Source of the DNA: Ramlibacter albus
Lineage (GTDB): Bacteria > Pseudomonadota > Gammaproteobacteria > Burkholderiales > Burkholderiaceae_C
DNA length: 64,000 nt
Assembly: GCF_014297445.1 (NCBI RefSeq)
Contig: NZ_JACORU010000012.1
Location: forward strand, 62,001-126,000
Reading direction: 5' to 3'
Each line of letters opens with the position of its first letter. Within the stretch, counting starts at the first letter, position 1. The position numbers and the translations under genes were made by a program. The notes beneath the pieces are model-generated. The model worked only from the letters and a program-made list of their open reading frames with translations. It had not been told where the DNA came from and searched no databases. Shown here one piece after another: positions 34,633 through 41,755 of the stretch.

Positions 34633-35504
34633 TTGTCGGTTCTCAGCTGGAATTCGCGCGCGACGGCGGCGATGACGGCGGCCTTGTCCGAGTCGCGCCG
34701 CCGCGCGAGCGCCATGCGCCGCTCCTCCGCGTGCGGGATCTCGACGACGCGCAGCCGCGGCTCGGTGGCCCAGCGCGCATCCCGCAGCAGCGGCAGCACG
34801 GACACGCCGAGGCCCGAGCGCACGAGGTCCACGATGCCCTCGATGGCGTTGAGCTCCAGGAATTCCTGCGGCTTGGCGCGAAGCTTCTTCAGCGTGCGCT
34901 CGACCAGCTGGCCGGTGTGCTGCGTCGGGTCGAAGCGGATGAAGCGGTGCCGCTGCAGCAGCTCGCGCGGTGCAGCCGCCTCCACGTTGCGCGGCGCGAG
35001 CAGCACCATCGGCTCCGCGTAGAGCGGCGTCCACGCGAATTCCGCGCGGCCGCTGCCGGGCTCGCGCACGACGATGGCGGCATCGAGCTCGCCGGCCGCA
35101 AGCCGCGAGAGCAGCTCCATGGACTTGCCGCCGGAGACGTGCAGGTCCAGCGCCGGGTGGCGGTCCTTGAGCACGAGCGTCGCCTGCACGAGCGCGCGCA
35201 GCGCGGAGACCACGCCACCGAGGTGCACGGTGCCCGCCATCGCGTCGGGCGCGCCCGGGTCGGCGAGCATCTGCTCGTACTGCCCGACGAGGCGACGCAC
35301 TGAAGGCACCAGCGCCCGCCCGGCATCGTTGAGCACCACGGCCTTCCCATGCCGCTCGAACAAGGGCCGCTTCAGCTCGGCCTCGAACGTGCGCATCTGC
35401 TGGCCCACGGCCGCCTGCGTGAGCGCGACGCGGTGCGCGGCGGCGGCGAACGAGCCCTCCGACGCGACGGCGAGGAAAGTCTTCATGAGGCGGATGCTGG
35501 ACAC
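34629..35504 (-). CDS. LysR-family transcriptional regulator (GTG start)
   Basis: A 291-residue LysR protein. Helix-turn-helix at residues 4-62 (MKTFLAVASEGSFAAAAHRVALTQAAVGQQ; key S-F-A-A-A and T-Q-A-A-V). Effector domain with GELDAAIVVRE and GIVDLVRSGLGVSVLP. The start is GTG at 35504; a -10-like TAGGAT begins 12 nt before it, so the transcript may be leaderless. It is divergent from the gamma-glutamyltransferase gene, with an inverted repeat between them, so that gene is its likely target. It is also coupled to nth downstream, which seems accidental. Confidence 0.9.
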   Translation of the reverse strand: MSSIRLMKTFLAVASEGSFAAAAHRVALTQAAVGQQMRTFEAELKRPLFERHGKAVVLNDAGRALVPSVRRLVGQYEQMLADPGAPDAMAGTVHLGGVVSALRALVQATLVLKDRHPALDLHVSGGKSMELLSRLAAGELDAAIVVREPGSGRAEFAWTPLYAEPMVLLAPRNVEAAAPRELLQRHRFIRFDPTQHTGQLVERTLKKLRAKPQEFLELNAIEGIVDLVRSGLGVSVLPLLRDARWATEPRLRVVEIPHAEERRMALARRRDSDKAAVIAAVAREFQLRTDK

Positions 35505-35513
35505 CCCGCCATC

Positions 35514-35542
35514 CTAAAGCAGAGCTTTAGGCCCGCTAAAGG
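35514..35542. promoter_or_regulatory. LysR operator between lysR and the gamma-glutamyltransferase gene
   Basis: CTAAAGC-AGA-GCTTTAG (35514-35530) is a perfect 17-bp palindrome, followed by a third half-site CTAAAGG (35536-35542). It overlaps the minus-strand -10 TAGGAT (35516-35511) of lysR. This is the layout of a LysR recognition and autorepression site. Confidence 0.6.
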
Positions 35543-35573
35543 ATTATTCGCTTTTCGTTTGGCGTGGCAGGCC

Positions 35574-35579
35574 GATAAT
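35574..35579 (+). promoter_or_regulatory. -10 box of the gamma-glutamyltransferase gene
   Basis: GATAAT begins 12 nt before the ATG at 35586 and no Shine-Dalgarno sequence follows it, suggesting a leaderless message. The -35 region is weak, consistent with activation by the divergent LysR protein. Confidence 0.45.
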
Positions 35580-35585
35580 CGGCGC

Positions 35586-37193
35586 ATGAATTTCGATTTC
35601 GACAACCCCTACCGCACCACGCGCCTGCCCGTCTTCGCGCGCAACGCCGTCTCCACCTCGCACCCGCTCGCCTCGCAGGCCGGCCTGCGCATGCTGTGGA
35701 AGGGCGGCAACGCGGTGGATGCCGCGATCGCCTGCGCCGCCGCCATGACCGTCGTCGAGCCCGTGAGCAACGGCCTGGGCAGCGACAGCTTCGCGATCCT
35801 GTGGGACGGCAAGCAGCTCCACGGCCTGAACTCGTCGGGCTTCGCCCCTTCGGCCTGGACGCCGGAGTACTTCAAGTCGAAGTACGGCGACGCGAAGACG
35901 CCGCCCAAGCGCGGCTGGGACTCCGTCACGGTACCCGGCGCCGTCGCGAGCTGGGTGGCGCTGTCGCAGAAGTTCGGCAAGCTGCCCTTCGGCGACCTGC
36001 TCGAGCCCGCCATCGAGATCGCGGAGCGCGGCTACCTGATGCCGGTGGTGGTGCAGCAGAAGTGGGCCGCGGCGACGCCGGAACTCGGCTCGTTCCCTGG
36101 CTTCGCGCAGAGCTTCCTGCCCTGGGGCCGCGCGCCCAAGGTCGGCGAGCTGTTCCAGTTCAAGAATGCGGCGCGAGCCCTGCGCCTGATCGCGGAGACG
36201 AAGGGCTCCGCGTTCTACGGCGGCGAGATCGCCCAGGCGCTCGAGCGCTTCGCGCGCGAGCACGGCGGCAGCATGACGGCGAAGGACCTCGCCGAGTTCA
36301 AGCCCGAGTGGGTGACGCCGATCGCGAAGAACTACAAGGGCTACACGCTGCACGAGATCCCGCCCAACGGGCAGGGCATCGCGGCGCTGATGGCCGTCGG
36401 CATCCTCTCCAACTTCGACCTCGCCGAGCTGCCGGTGGACAGCCCCGACTCGCAGCACCTGCAGATCGAGGCGATGAAGCTGGCCTTCGCGGACGTGTAC
36501 AAGTTCGTCGGCGAACGCTCCGCCATGGAAGTCACTTCCGAGCAGCTCCTGGACGGCGGCTACCTCGCCTCGCGCGCGAAGCTGATCGACATGAAGCGTG
36601 CGCAGGACTTCAAGGCCGGCAACCCGGTCAAGGGCGGCACGATCTACCTCACCGCGGCCGACGAGAACGGCATGATGGTGAGCTTCATCCAGAGCAACTA
36701 CATGGGCTTCGGCTCGGGCGTGGTGGAGCCGACCTTCGGCATCAGCCTGCAGAACCGCGGCCACGGCTTCAACCTCACCGGCGGCGCCAACCTCGTCGCA
36801 CCGCGCAAGCGGCCCTTCCACACCATCATCCCGGCCTTCCTCACGAAGGACGGCCAGCCGGTGATGAGTTTCGGCGTGATGGGCGGCAACATGCAGCCGC
36901 AGGGCCACATGCAGACGCTGGTTCGCATGCTCGACTATAAGCAGAGCCCGCAGGCCGCGTGCGATGCGCCGCGCTGGCGCTTCAACCAGGGCCTGGAGCT
37001 CAACGTCGAAGCGGCGATGAAGGCCAGCACCATCCAGGCGCTGCAGGAGCGCGGCCACAAGCTGGACGTCATCAACGACAGCTACCAGGACTTCGGCAGC
37101 GGCCAGTTCATCTGGCGCGCGGGGGACCCGAAGGTGGAAGGCTATGTCTGCGCCTCGGACTCGCGCCGCGACGGGCTCGTCGCGGGTTTCTGA
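35586..37193 (+). CDS. Gamma-glutamyltransferase family protein (cytoplasmic, YwrD-like)
   Basis: A 535-residue Ntn-hydrolase of the gamma-glutamyltranspeptidase family. The N-terminal block SQAGLRMLWKGGNAVDAAIA and EPVSNGLGSDSFAI is conserved. Autoprocessing should occur before T352 (KGGT-IYLTAADENG), giving large and small subunits; the usual following residues (T-H-F) are replaced by I-Y-L. Later motifs PFHTIIPAFLTKDGQP and SFGVMGGNMQPQGHMQ are typical. No signal peptide, so it acts in the cytoplasm, unlike classical periplasmic Ggt. It could hydrolyse gamma-glutamyl compounds or glutathione, or a cephalosporin-like amide. Controlled by the divergent LysR gene. Confidence 0.9.
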   Translation: MNFDFDNPYRTTRLPVFARNAVSTSHPLASQAGLRMLWKGGNAVDAAIACAAAMTVVEPVSNGLGSDSFAILWDGKQLHGLNSSGFAPSAWTPEYFKSKYGDAKTPPKRGWDSVTVPGAVASWVALSQKFGKLPFGDLLEPAIEIAERGYLMPVVVQQKWAAATPELGSFPGFAQSFLPWGRAPKVGELFQFKNAARALRLIAETKGSAFYGGEIAQALERFAREHGGSMTAKDLAEFKPEWVTPIAKNYKGYTLHEIPPNGQGIAALMAVGILSNFDLAELPVDSPDSQHLQIEAMKLAFADVYKFVGERSAMEVTSEQLLDGGYLASRAKLIDMKRAQDFKAGNPVKGGTIYLTAADENGMMVSFIQSNYMGFGSGVVEPTFGISLQNRGHGFNLTGGANLVAPRKRPFHTIIPAFLTKDGQPVMSFGVMGGNMQPQGHMQTLVRMLDYKQSPQAACDAPRWRFNQGLELNVEAAMKASTIQALQERGHKLDVINDSYQDFGSGQFIWRAGDPKVEGYVCASDSRRDGLVAGF

Positions 37194-37234
37194 AGCGCTG
37201 ACGCATCCCGACCGCGTCATCGACGCCGCGTCGG

Positions 37235-37294
37235 GGTATCACCGCCGTGCAGATACCACGGCCGATTGATCCGCAGATCGTTTAACGATATGAT
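37235..37294 (+). promoter_or_regulatory. Promoter and operators of the AbrB/PIN toxin-antitoxin pair
   Basis: -35 TTGATC (37266-37271), 17-bp spacer, -10 TATGAT (37289-37294). A perfect palindrome ATCGTT-T-AACGAT (37277-37289) fills the spacer. A second inverted repeat GGTATC-N11-GATACC (37235-37257) lies just upstream. Transcription should start at about 37301, at the ATG at 37302. Confidence 0.65.
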
Positions 37295-37301
37295 GATCGA
37301 T

Positions 37302-37520
37302 ATGGAAGTCGTTACCCTGTCTCCCAAGTTCCAGGTGGTCATCCCGCAGCCGATCCGGTCGGCTTTGCGGCTGTCGCCGGGCGACAAGATGCACGTGATC
37401 GGCTACGGCAACCGTGTGGAGATCATCCCGGCCAGAGCCATGAAGTCCATGCGCGGCATCCTGCGGGAGTCCGGGCGTCCAGCGGACACGCAGGTGGACC
37501 GCGACGACGACCGGCTCTGA
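37302..37520 (+). CDS. Antitoxin, AbrB/MazE (SpoVT) type
   Basis: A 72-residue swapped-hairpin protein. MEVVTLSPKFQVVIPQPIR is the standard N-terminus of AbrB-like antitoxins, followed by LRLSPGDKMHVIGYGNRVEIIP. The C-terminal tail (RESGRPADTQVDRDDDRL) is acidic and would bind the toxin. Earlier ATGs exist at 37290 and 37293, but they lie in the -10 box of a good promoter. The ATG at 37302 is therefore preferred and gives a leaderless message. It precedes the PIN toxin by 4 bp and should repress through the palindrome in its promoter. Confidence 0.83.
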   Translation: MEVVTLSPKFQVVIPQPIRSALRLSPGDKMHVIGYGNRVEIIPARAMKSMRGILRESGRPADTQVDRDDDRL

Positions 37521-37524
37521 CCGC

Positions 37525-37914
37525 ATGGCGCCGCGCAAGCCCTTCAACGTCGTCGACTCATCCGCATGGCTGGAGTATTTCTTCGACACGGCTCACGCGG
37601 ATCGCTTCGCGGCAGCGATCGAAGACACCGAACGCCTTGTCATTCCCGTTCTCGTTCTCTACGAGGTTTTCAAGAAGGTCCTGCGCACGCATGGTGAGGA
37701 CACCGCCTTGCAGGTTGCAGCGCAAATGCAGCAGGGGCAACTCGTGCCGCTCGATGAAATGCTGGCGCTGAGCGCGGCGAAGCTGGGCCTGCCGCTGGCC
37801 GACAGCATCATCTACGCAACCGCGCAGGCGTTCGACGCGGTGTTGTGGACGCAGGACCAGCACTTCGACGGGCTGCCGAACGTGCGGTTCTTCCCAAAGG
37901 ACTTGCCGGCCTGA
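37525..37914 (+). CDS. PIN-domain ribonuclease toxin (VapC-like)
   Basis: A 129-residue PIN domain with acidic metal-binding residues D11 (NVVDSSAWLEYF), E47 (VLYEVFKK), D93 (LADSIIYAT) and D111 (TQDQHFDG). The order and spacing match VapC toxins. It is partnered with an AbrB-type antitoxin, unlike the RHH-type partner of the PIN toxin at 13.3 kb, so the two modules are unrelated. Its 3' end faces that of the minus-strand hydrolase with a 1-bp gap. Likely target is tRNA or rRNA, as known for the family. Confidence 0.9.
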   Translation: MAPRKPFNVVDSSAWLEYFFDTAHADRFAAAIEDTERLVIPVLVLYEVFKKVLRTHGEDTALQVAAQMQQGQLVPLDEMLALSAAKLGLPLADSIIYATAQAFDAVLWTQDQHFDGLPNVRFFPKDLPA

Positions 37915-37915
37915 G

Positions 37916-38713
37916 CTACGGGCGGTGCGGGTCCGGATAGAGCAGCCCCTTCAACCCATAGAACCCGAACCGGTCGAACGGCTTCCACTCACCTTCCGGC
38001 TGCGCCAGCCGGTCCGCCACCGCCCACCACGCGCTCGGGTTCACGCCGATGCCGATGTGGCTGGCGATGACCTCGATGTTCTCCACCTGCGCGTGGTCCC
38101 GCTTCTGGATGCTGCCCTGCCACGCGACGATGCCGTCGGTGCGCGAGTAGATGCTGGTCGTGGGCACCGGCGGCGCGATGTGCAAATCGGCGTTCTCTTC
38201 ATGCTCCCGGTCGGCGCTGCGGCCGCTGGTGAGCTCGTAGATGCGCCACGCGTTGGTGGACTTCGGGTGCGCCGCGAAGGGCGTGCCCAGCGTGATCACG
38301 CAGCGCACGCAGTCTGGCATTGCCTTCGCAAGTTCGCGCGCATAGACGCCGCCCAGGCTCCAGCCGATCAGGCTCACCTTGCGGCCGCTTGCGTCGTTCG
38401 CTGCCTGCACCGCGCGGCGCGCCGCTTCGACGACACCCGCCCGCGGACCGAAATTGAACCCCTGGTTCCACCCGTCGGCGTTGTAGCCGCGCGAGGCGAG
38501 GTAGCGGCGCAGCGGCACGGTGGACGAATCGCTGGCCGACAGGCCCGGGAACACGACCACAGCGTGGCCATCACCGGCCGGGGCGTGCTGCAGTGCGGGC
38601 CAGGCGGGGAAGAGGGCGCCGAACTCCCATGGCGCGCGGAATTCGAGGGCGAGGAGCGCAAGGCTCGGCGGGGGGAGGTGGTCGTTACGGGTCCTGCGCG
38701 TTGCCATCAGCAT
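37916..38713 (-). CDS. Alpha/beta hydrolase (esterase/lipase-like)
   Basis: A 265-residue alpha/beta hydrolase. The nucleophile elbow is LIGWSLGGVYA (S119), with an oxyanion segment VVFPGLSASDSS and the strand VRCVITLGTPF typical of lipases and PGAP1-like esterases. Candidate acid and base are in YSRTDGIVAW and ASHIGIGVNPSAW. No signal peptide. Start 38713, or MATRR at 38707. It lies 98 bp downstream of the ExoY-like cyclase on the same strand, and behind the wax ester synthase, so a role in lipid ester turnover is plausible. Substrate unproven. Confidence 0.84.
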   Translation of the reverse strand: MLMATRRTRNDHLPPPSLALLALEFRAPWEFGALFPAWPALQHAPAGDGHAVVVFPGLSASDSSTVPLRRYLASRGYNADGWNQGFNFGPRAGVVEAARRAVQAANDASGRKVSLIGWSLGGVYARELAKAMPDCVRCVITLGTPFAAHPKSTNAWRIYELTSGRSADREHEENADLHIAPPVPTTSIYSRTDGIVAWQGSIQKRDHAQVENIEVIASHIGIGVNPSAWWAVADRLAQPEGEWKPFDRFGFYGLKGLLYPDPHRP

Positions 38714-38811
38714 CGAGACTGCGTCCTGTCGGTTGTTGTGCAGCCCACCGTATCACCGTTGCGCCTTGCCGTCCCTCAGGCTTGCCCTCGTTTAGGTGGC
38801 CGCCTCTAGAA

Positions 38812-40143
38812 CTAGCCCCTGCGGATGCCGCCGGGGAAGGGGTTGAACGTGGCGAACCGGTTGCGCACCGACATGTTCCAGCTCGAATTGCGCGGCACCT
38901 GGTAGCCCGCGGCTTCCAGAGCGTCGCAGTACGCGCGGAACTCGGTCATGTTCTCCAGCGTCGCCACGTCGCCGTAGGTCCAGCCCGTGCGCTGCTGCAG
39001 CCCGCGCGGGTGGAAGCCCGTCATCGGGAACCCTTCGTTGGCCGATTCCATCTCGCCCGCCTGCAGCGCGCCGAAGGTGGAGTGCCGGTGCGACTCGGCG
39101 TTGTGGTGCACGCGGCGCAGCGGCGAGTCGCCGGTGTCCGGGCTCATCGCGGCGTTCAGCGCGTTGATGCAGCGAAGGATGCGCGGCGTGAGGTTGCCCA
39201 TGTCCCCGTGTTCGCCCAGCTTCTCGCCGGTCGCCTCGCCATCCACCATGATGTTGTTGTGGCTGTCGGCGGTGAGGCCCTGGAAGGTGACGTAGCCGCC
39301 ACTGGGCGTGCGCCGCGCCACGGCGCCCGTGTTGACGCGCATGTCGAGCACGCGGTCCATGAAGCTGCCCTTGGCGAAGGTCTGGCCCGTCGCCGTGCTC
39401 TCGTGCCCGGTGAACACGACCGCGGCCTTGGTGATGTCCTCCGTCGAGCGGGACATGTAGTCGCGCCAGGGGGGGCAAACTGCCATGAGGTCGTAGTCGC
39501 CCGTCATCGGCCGGTTGTTCGCGCCGCGTTCGGACGACGTCATCACGTGCAGGGGCCTGACCGGCATCAGCTCCAGCCGGGCGAGGTCGCCCGTGGGCGT
39601 GTCGTCGTCGTACACGAAGATCTGGAACTTGCCCTTGAGCCAGTCGTTGCGCACCGCCTTGAACGCGAACACGCGGTTGTCGCCGCTGCGGCGCGCGAAG
39701 AGCAGGTAGTTGCGCCCGTTGCGCGTCTGCACCATGCGGTGCATCGCATACCGCTGCGGGTTTTCCTCGGGCTGCAGCAGCTGGACCAGCAGGTCCCCGT
39801 GCGACAGCACCAGCTGCGCCTTCGCGGCGTAGCCGTCGTGGATGCCGGTGTCGTTGAACCCGGTGGACTTGTTGGCCTTGGTGAGGTTGTCGCCCACCTT
39901 GCTGTACTTGCCGAGGTAGGGCACGAAGCCGGCCTGCGGCCCCCAGTCGGAGCTCTTGCCCTTCACGTGGAAGTTCTTGGTCGGGTAGCCCTCCCGGATC
40001 CACCGCTTGGACCAGGGCCCCGTCGAGCGGAAGATGATCACCTCGTTGTAGCGGTCCGCGACCGAGAGTGTCGCGTTCATGTCGCCCTCGATCATGCCGT
40101 TCTCGGGATGCGCGAGCGATGCGACGAGGCCGATGGCCGCCAT
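38812..40143 (-). CDS. ExoY/CyaA/edema-factor-type nucleotidyl cyclase (class II)
   Basis: A 443-residue protein matching the whole length of the catalytic domain of Pseudomonas ExoY and, more distantly, Bordetella CyaA and anthrax edema factor. YPTKNFHVKGKSSDWGPQAG carries the two catalytic lysines K56 and K63 at the family spacing of seven. MTGDYDLMAV carries the metal-binding D216 and D218. GNLTPRILRCINALN and VHHNAES (H346/H347) match the later catalytic segments, and GYQVPRNSSWNMSVR the C-terminal motif. There is no calmodulin-binding helical domain, RTX repeat or signal peptide. It would convert NTP to cyclic NMP, in family members on activation by a host cofactor. Strong ribosome site; follows the wax ester synthase gene by 21 bp. 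Confidence 0.88.
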   Translation of the reverse strand: MAAIGLVASLAHPENGMIEGDMNATLSVADRYNEVIIFRSTGPWSKRWIREGYPTKNFHVKGKSSDWGPQAGFVPYLGKYSKVGDNLTKANKSTGFNDTGIHDGYAAKAQLVLSHGDLLVQLLQPEENPQRYAMHRMVQTRNGRNYLLFARRSGDNRVFAFKAVRNDWLKGKFQIFVYDDDTPTGDLARLELMPVRPLHVMTSSERGANNRPMTGDYDLMAVCPPWRDYMSRSTEDITKAAVVFTGHESTATGQTFAKGSFMDRVLDMRVNTGAVARRTPSGGYVTFQGLTADSHNNIMVDGEATGEKLGEHGDMGNLTPRILRCINALNAAMSPDTGDSPLRRVHHNAESHRHSTFGALQAGEMESANEGFPMTGFHPRGLQQRTGWTYGDVATLENMTEFRAYCDALEAAGYQVPRNSSWNMSVRNRFATFNPFPGGIRRG

Positions 40144-40149
40144 GGCGAT

Positions 40150-40157
40150 ACTCCTTT
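40150..40157 (-). promoter_or_regulatory. Ribosome binding site of the ExoY-like cyclase
   Basis: On the minus strand AAAGGAGT lies six nt before the ATG at 40143. It is one of the best Shine-Dalgarno matches in the window and fixes the start of the cyclase. Confidence 0.7.
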
Positions 40158-40164
40158 GCCGGGG

Positions 40165-41715
40165 CTAGGCCGCAGCGCGGCGGGGCGCCGGCGCGCGCTT
40201 GCGGGCCACCTTGGCGGGCCGCTTGCGGGGCGCAGGCTTCGCAGCCAGTGTCTCAGGTGCGGCGGCAAACAACCCCCGGGCTTCCACGAATGCCGCTTCC
40301 AGCCCATCCGCCAGCGCCTGCAGCTGCGGCACCGCCTTGCGGTCGGCGATCAGGCCGAAGTCGACACGGCCCGCGTAGGTTTGGATCGTGATGTTGAGCG
40401 CCAGGCCGTGCATCACGATCGACAGCGGGTGGAACGTGAGCATGCGCGCGCCGGCCAGGTAAAGCGGCACCTGCGGGCCGGGCACGTTGCTGATGGCGAC
40501 GTTGGCGATGGCCGGCAAACGCTCGGTGATGCCTTCGCGTCCGTACGTCTTGAGCACGATCCTGCCCGCGCCACCCACAAGCCAGGGCGCCAGCAGCGAG
40601 GGGTAGTCGGTCGGCAGCACGGACTTCAGGCCGGCGAGGGCCTGCTTCACCTTGGCCGTGGACTCCATGATGGCCTGCATGCGCTTGAGCGGATTGGCGT
40701 GGTTGGTGCCGAGCTGCACGACGCTGATCGAGGCCTGGTTGTTCAGCTCCTTGTTGCTTTCCTCGCGCAGGCTCACCGGCATCGCGGCCACGAGCGGCTT
40801 CTTCGGGAGAGCCGCGTGTTCCTGCAGGTAGTTGCGCAGCGCGGTCGCGCAGATCCACAGCACGATGTCGTTGAACGAGCCGCCGACGGCCTTGGCCATC
40901 GTGCGGCATTCGGCGAACGGGATCGTCGCGGTCGCGAACGACCGCTGCGACGTGATGCCGACGTTGAAGATGGTCTTGGGCGCGAGCTGCACCGGCATCT
41001 TGGGCCGGATGCTCGTGAGCCCCTTGTCGCCGCCCTTGACGGACTGCTTGACGAGCGCACTGCCCACGCCCGACGCCGCCACCGGCAGCGACTTCGCGAG
41101 CTTGGCGTACTGCGCGAGCGAGTTGGAGAACACCGCGCCGATCATCTCGCCGATCTTCAGGTCGCCGGCCGTGCGCTTGCGGCGCGACGGGTCGGCCGGC
41201 GGCACTTCGCGCGGTGTTGCCGCGATGTCGAGGATGGCATTGGCGAGCACGGTGCCGCCTTTGCCGTCGAGCGCGGCGTGGTGGATCTTGGAATAGAAGG
41301 CCACCAGCTTGCCTTCGAGCGCCATGCCCCTGGGCGGCTTGACGTTCTCGAAGACGTGGAACTCCCACAGCGGATGCTCGCGGTCGATCAGCTGCGAGTG
41401 CAGCTTCGCGGACATGGCCTCCGCCTGCTTCACGGTCATCGCGCCGCCGGGCACCTTGCGGATGTGGAAGTCGAGGTCCACCTCGTCGGCCTCGACCCAG
41501 AGCGGATGGCCGAGGTCGAACGGCATGAAGGCGAGCTTGCGGCTGAAGATCGGTGCCAGGTGCATCCGCTTCGCGATGTGGTCCCGCATCGCGTTGCGGA
41601 AGCTCCCCTTGAACCCGGGCGGCAGCTCGTACAGCTGCAGCGAGCCCACGTGCATGGGCGTTTCGGGCGTCTCCAGGTACAGGAAGGTGGCGTCGAGGCC
41701 GCTGAGTGTCTTCAT
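40165..41715 (-). CDS. Wax ester synthase / diacylglycerol acyltransferase (WS/DGAT)
   Basis: A 516-residue bifunctional acyltransferase that esterifies fatty alcohols or diacylglycerol with acyl-CoA, making storage lipid. It starts MKTLSGLDATFLYLETPETPMHVG, typical of the family. The catalytic HHxxxDG is KIHHAALDGKGG (H145, H146, D150). Later conserved blocks are FNDIVLWICATALR and ISNVPGP. A lysine/alanine-rich tail (KPAPRKRPAKVARKRAPAPRR) extends the C-terminus. The ATG at 41715 is chosen because upstream sequence is not conserved. First gene of the group that continues with the ExoY-like cyclase and an esterase. Confidence 0.93.
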   Translation of the reverse strand: MKTLSGLDATFLYLETPETPMHVGSLQLYELPPGFKGSFRNAMRDHIAKRMHLAPIFSRKLAFMPFDLGHPLWVEADEVDLDFHIRKVPGGAMTVKQAEAMSAKLHSQLIDREHPLWEFHVFENVKPPRGMALEGKLVAFYSKIHHAALDGKGGTVLANAILDIAATPREVPPADPSRRKRTAGDLKIGEMIGAVFSNSLAQYAKLAKSLPVAASGVGSALVKQSVKGGDKGLTSIRPKMPVQLAPKTIFNVGITSQRSFATATIPFAECRTMAKAVGGSFNDIVLWICATALRNYLQEHAALPKKPLVAAMPVSLREESNKELNNQASISVVQLGTNHANPLKRMQAIMESTAKVKQALAGLKSVLPTDYPSLLAPWLVGGAGRIVLKTYGREGITERLPAIANVAISNVPGPQVPLYLAGARMLTFHPLSIVMHGLALNITIQTYAGRVDFGLIADRKAVPQLQALADGLEAAFVEARGLFAAAPETLAAKPAPRKRPAKVARKRAPAPRRAAA

Positions 41716-41755
41716 CGCGGCATATTGAACCGGAAGCCGCCGCGGAAGGTTAGGG

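Noticed and set aside
37207..37235. CCCGAC ... GTCGGG inverted repeat after the gamma-glutamyltransferase gene as a terminator
   Set aside because: Short 6-bp stem, 17-nt loop and no T-tract.
38795..38815. Similarity of CTCTAGAACTAG at the 3' end of the ExoY-like gene to a cloning-vector polylinker
   Set aside because: Only 12 nt are identical and the flanks do not continue as vector sequence, so a chance match is more likely than contamination. Read coverage over the site would settle it.
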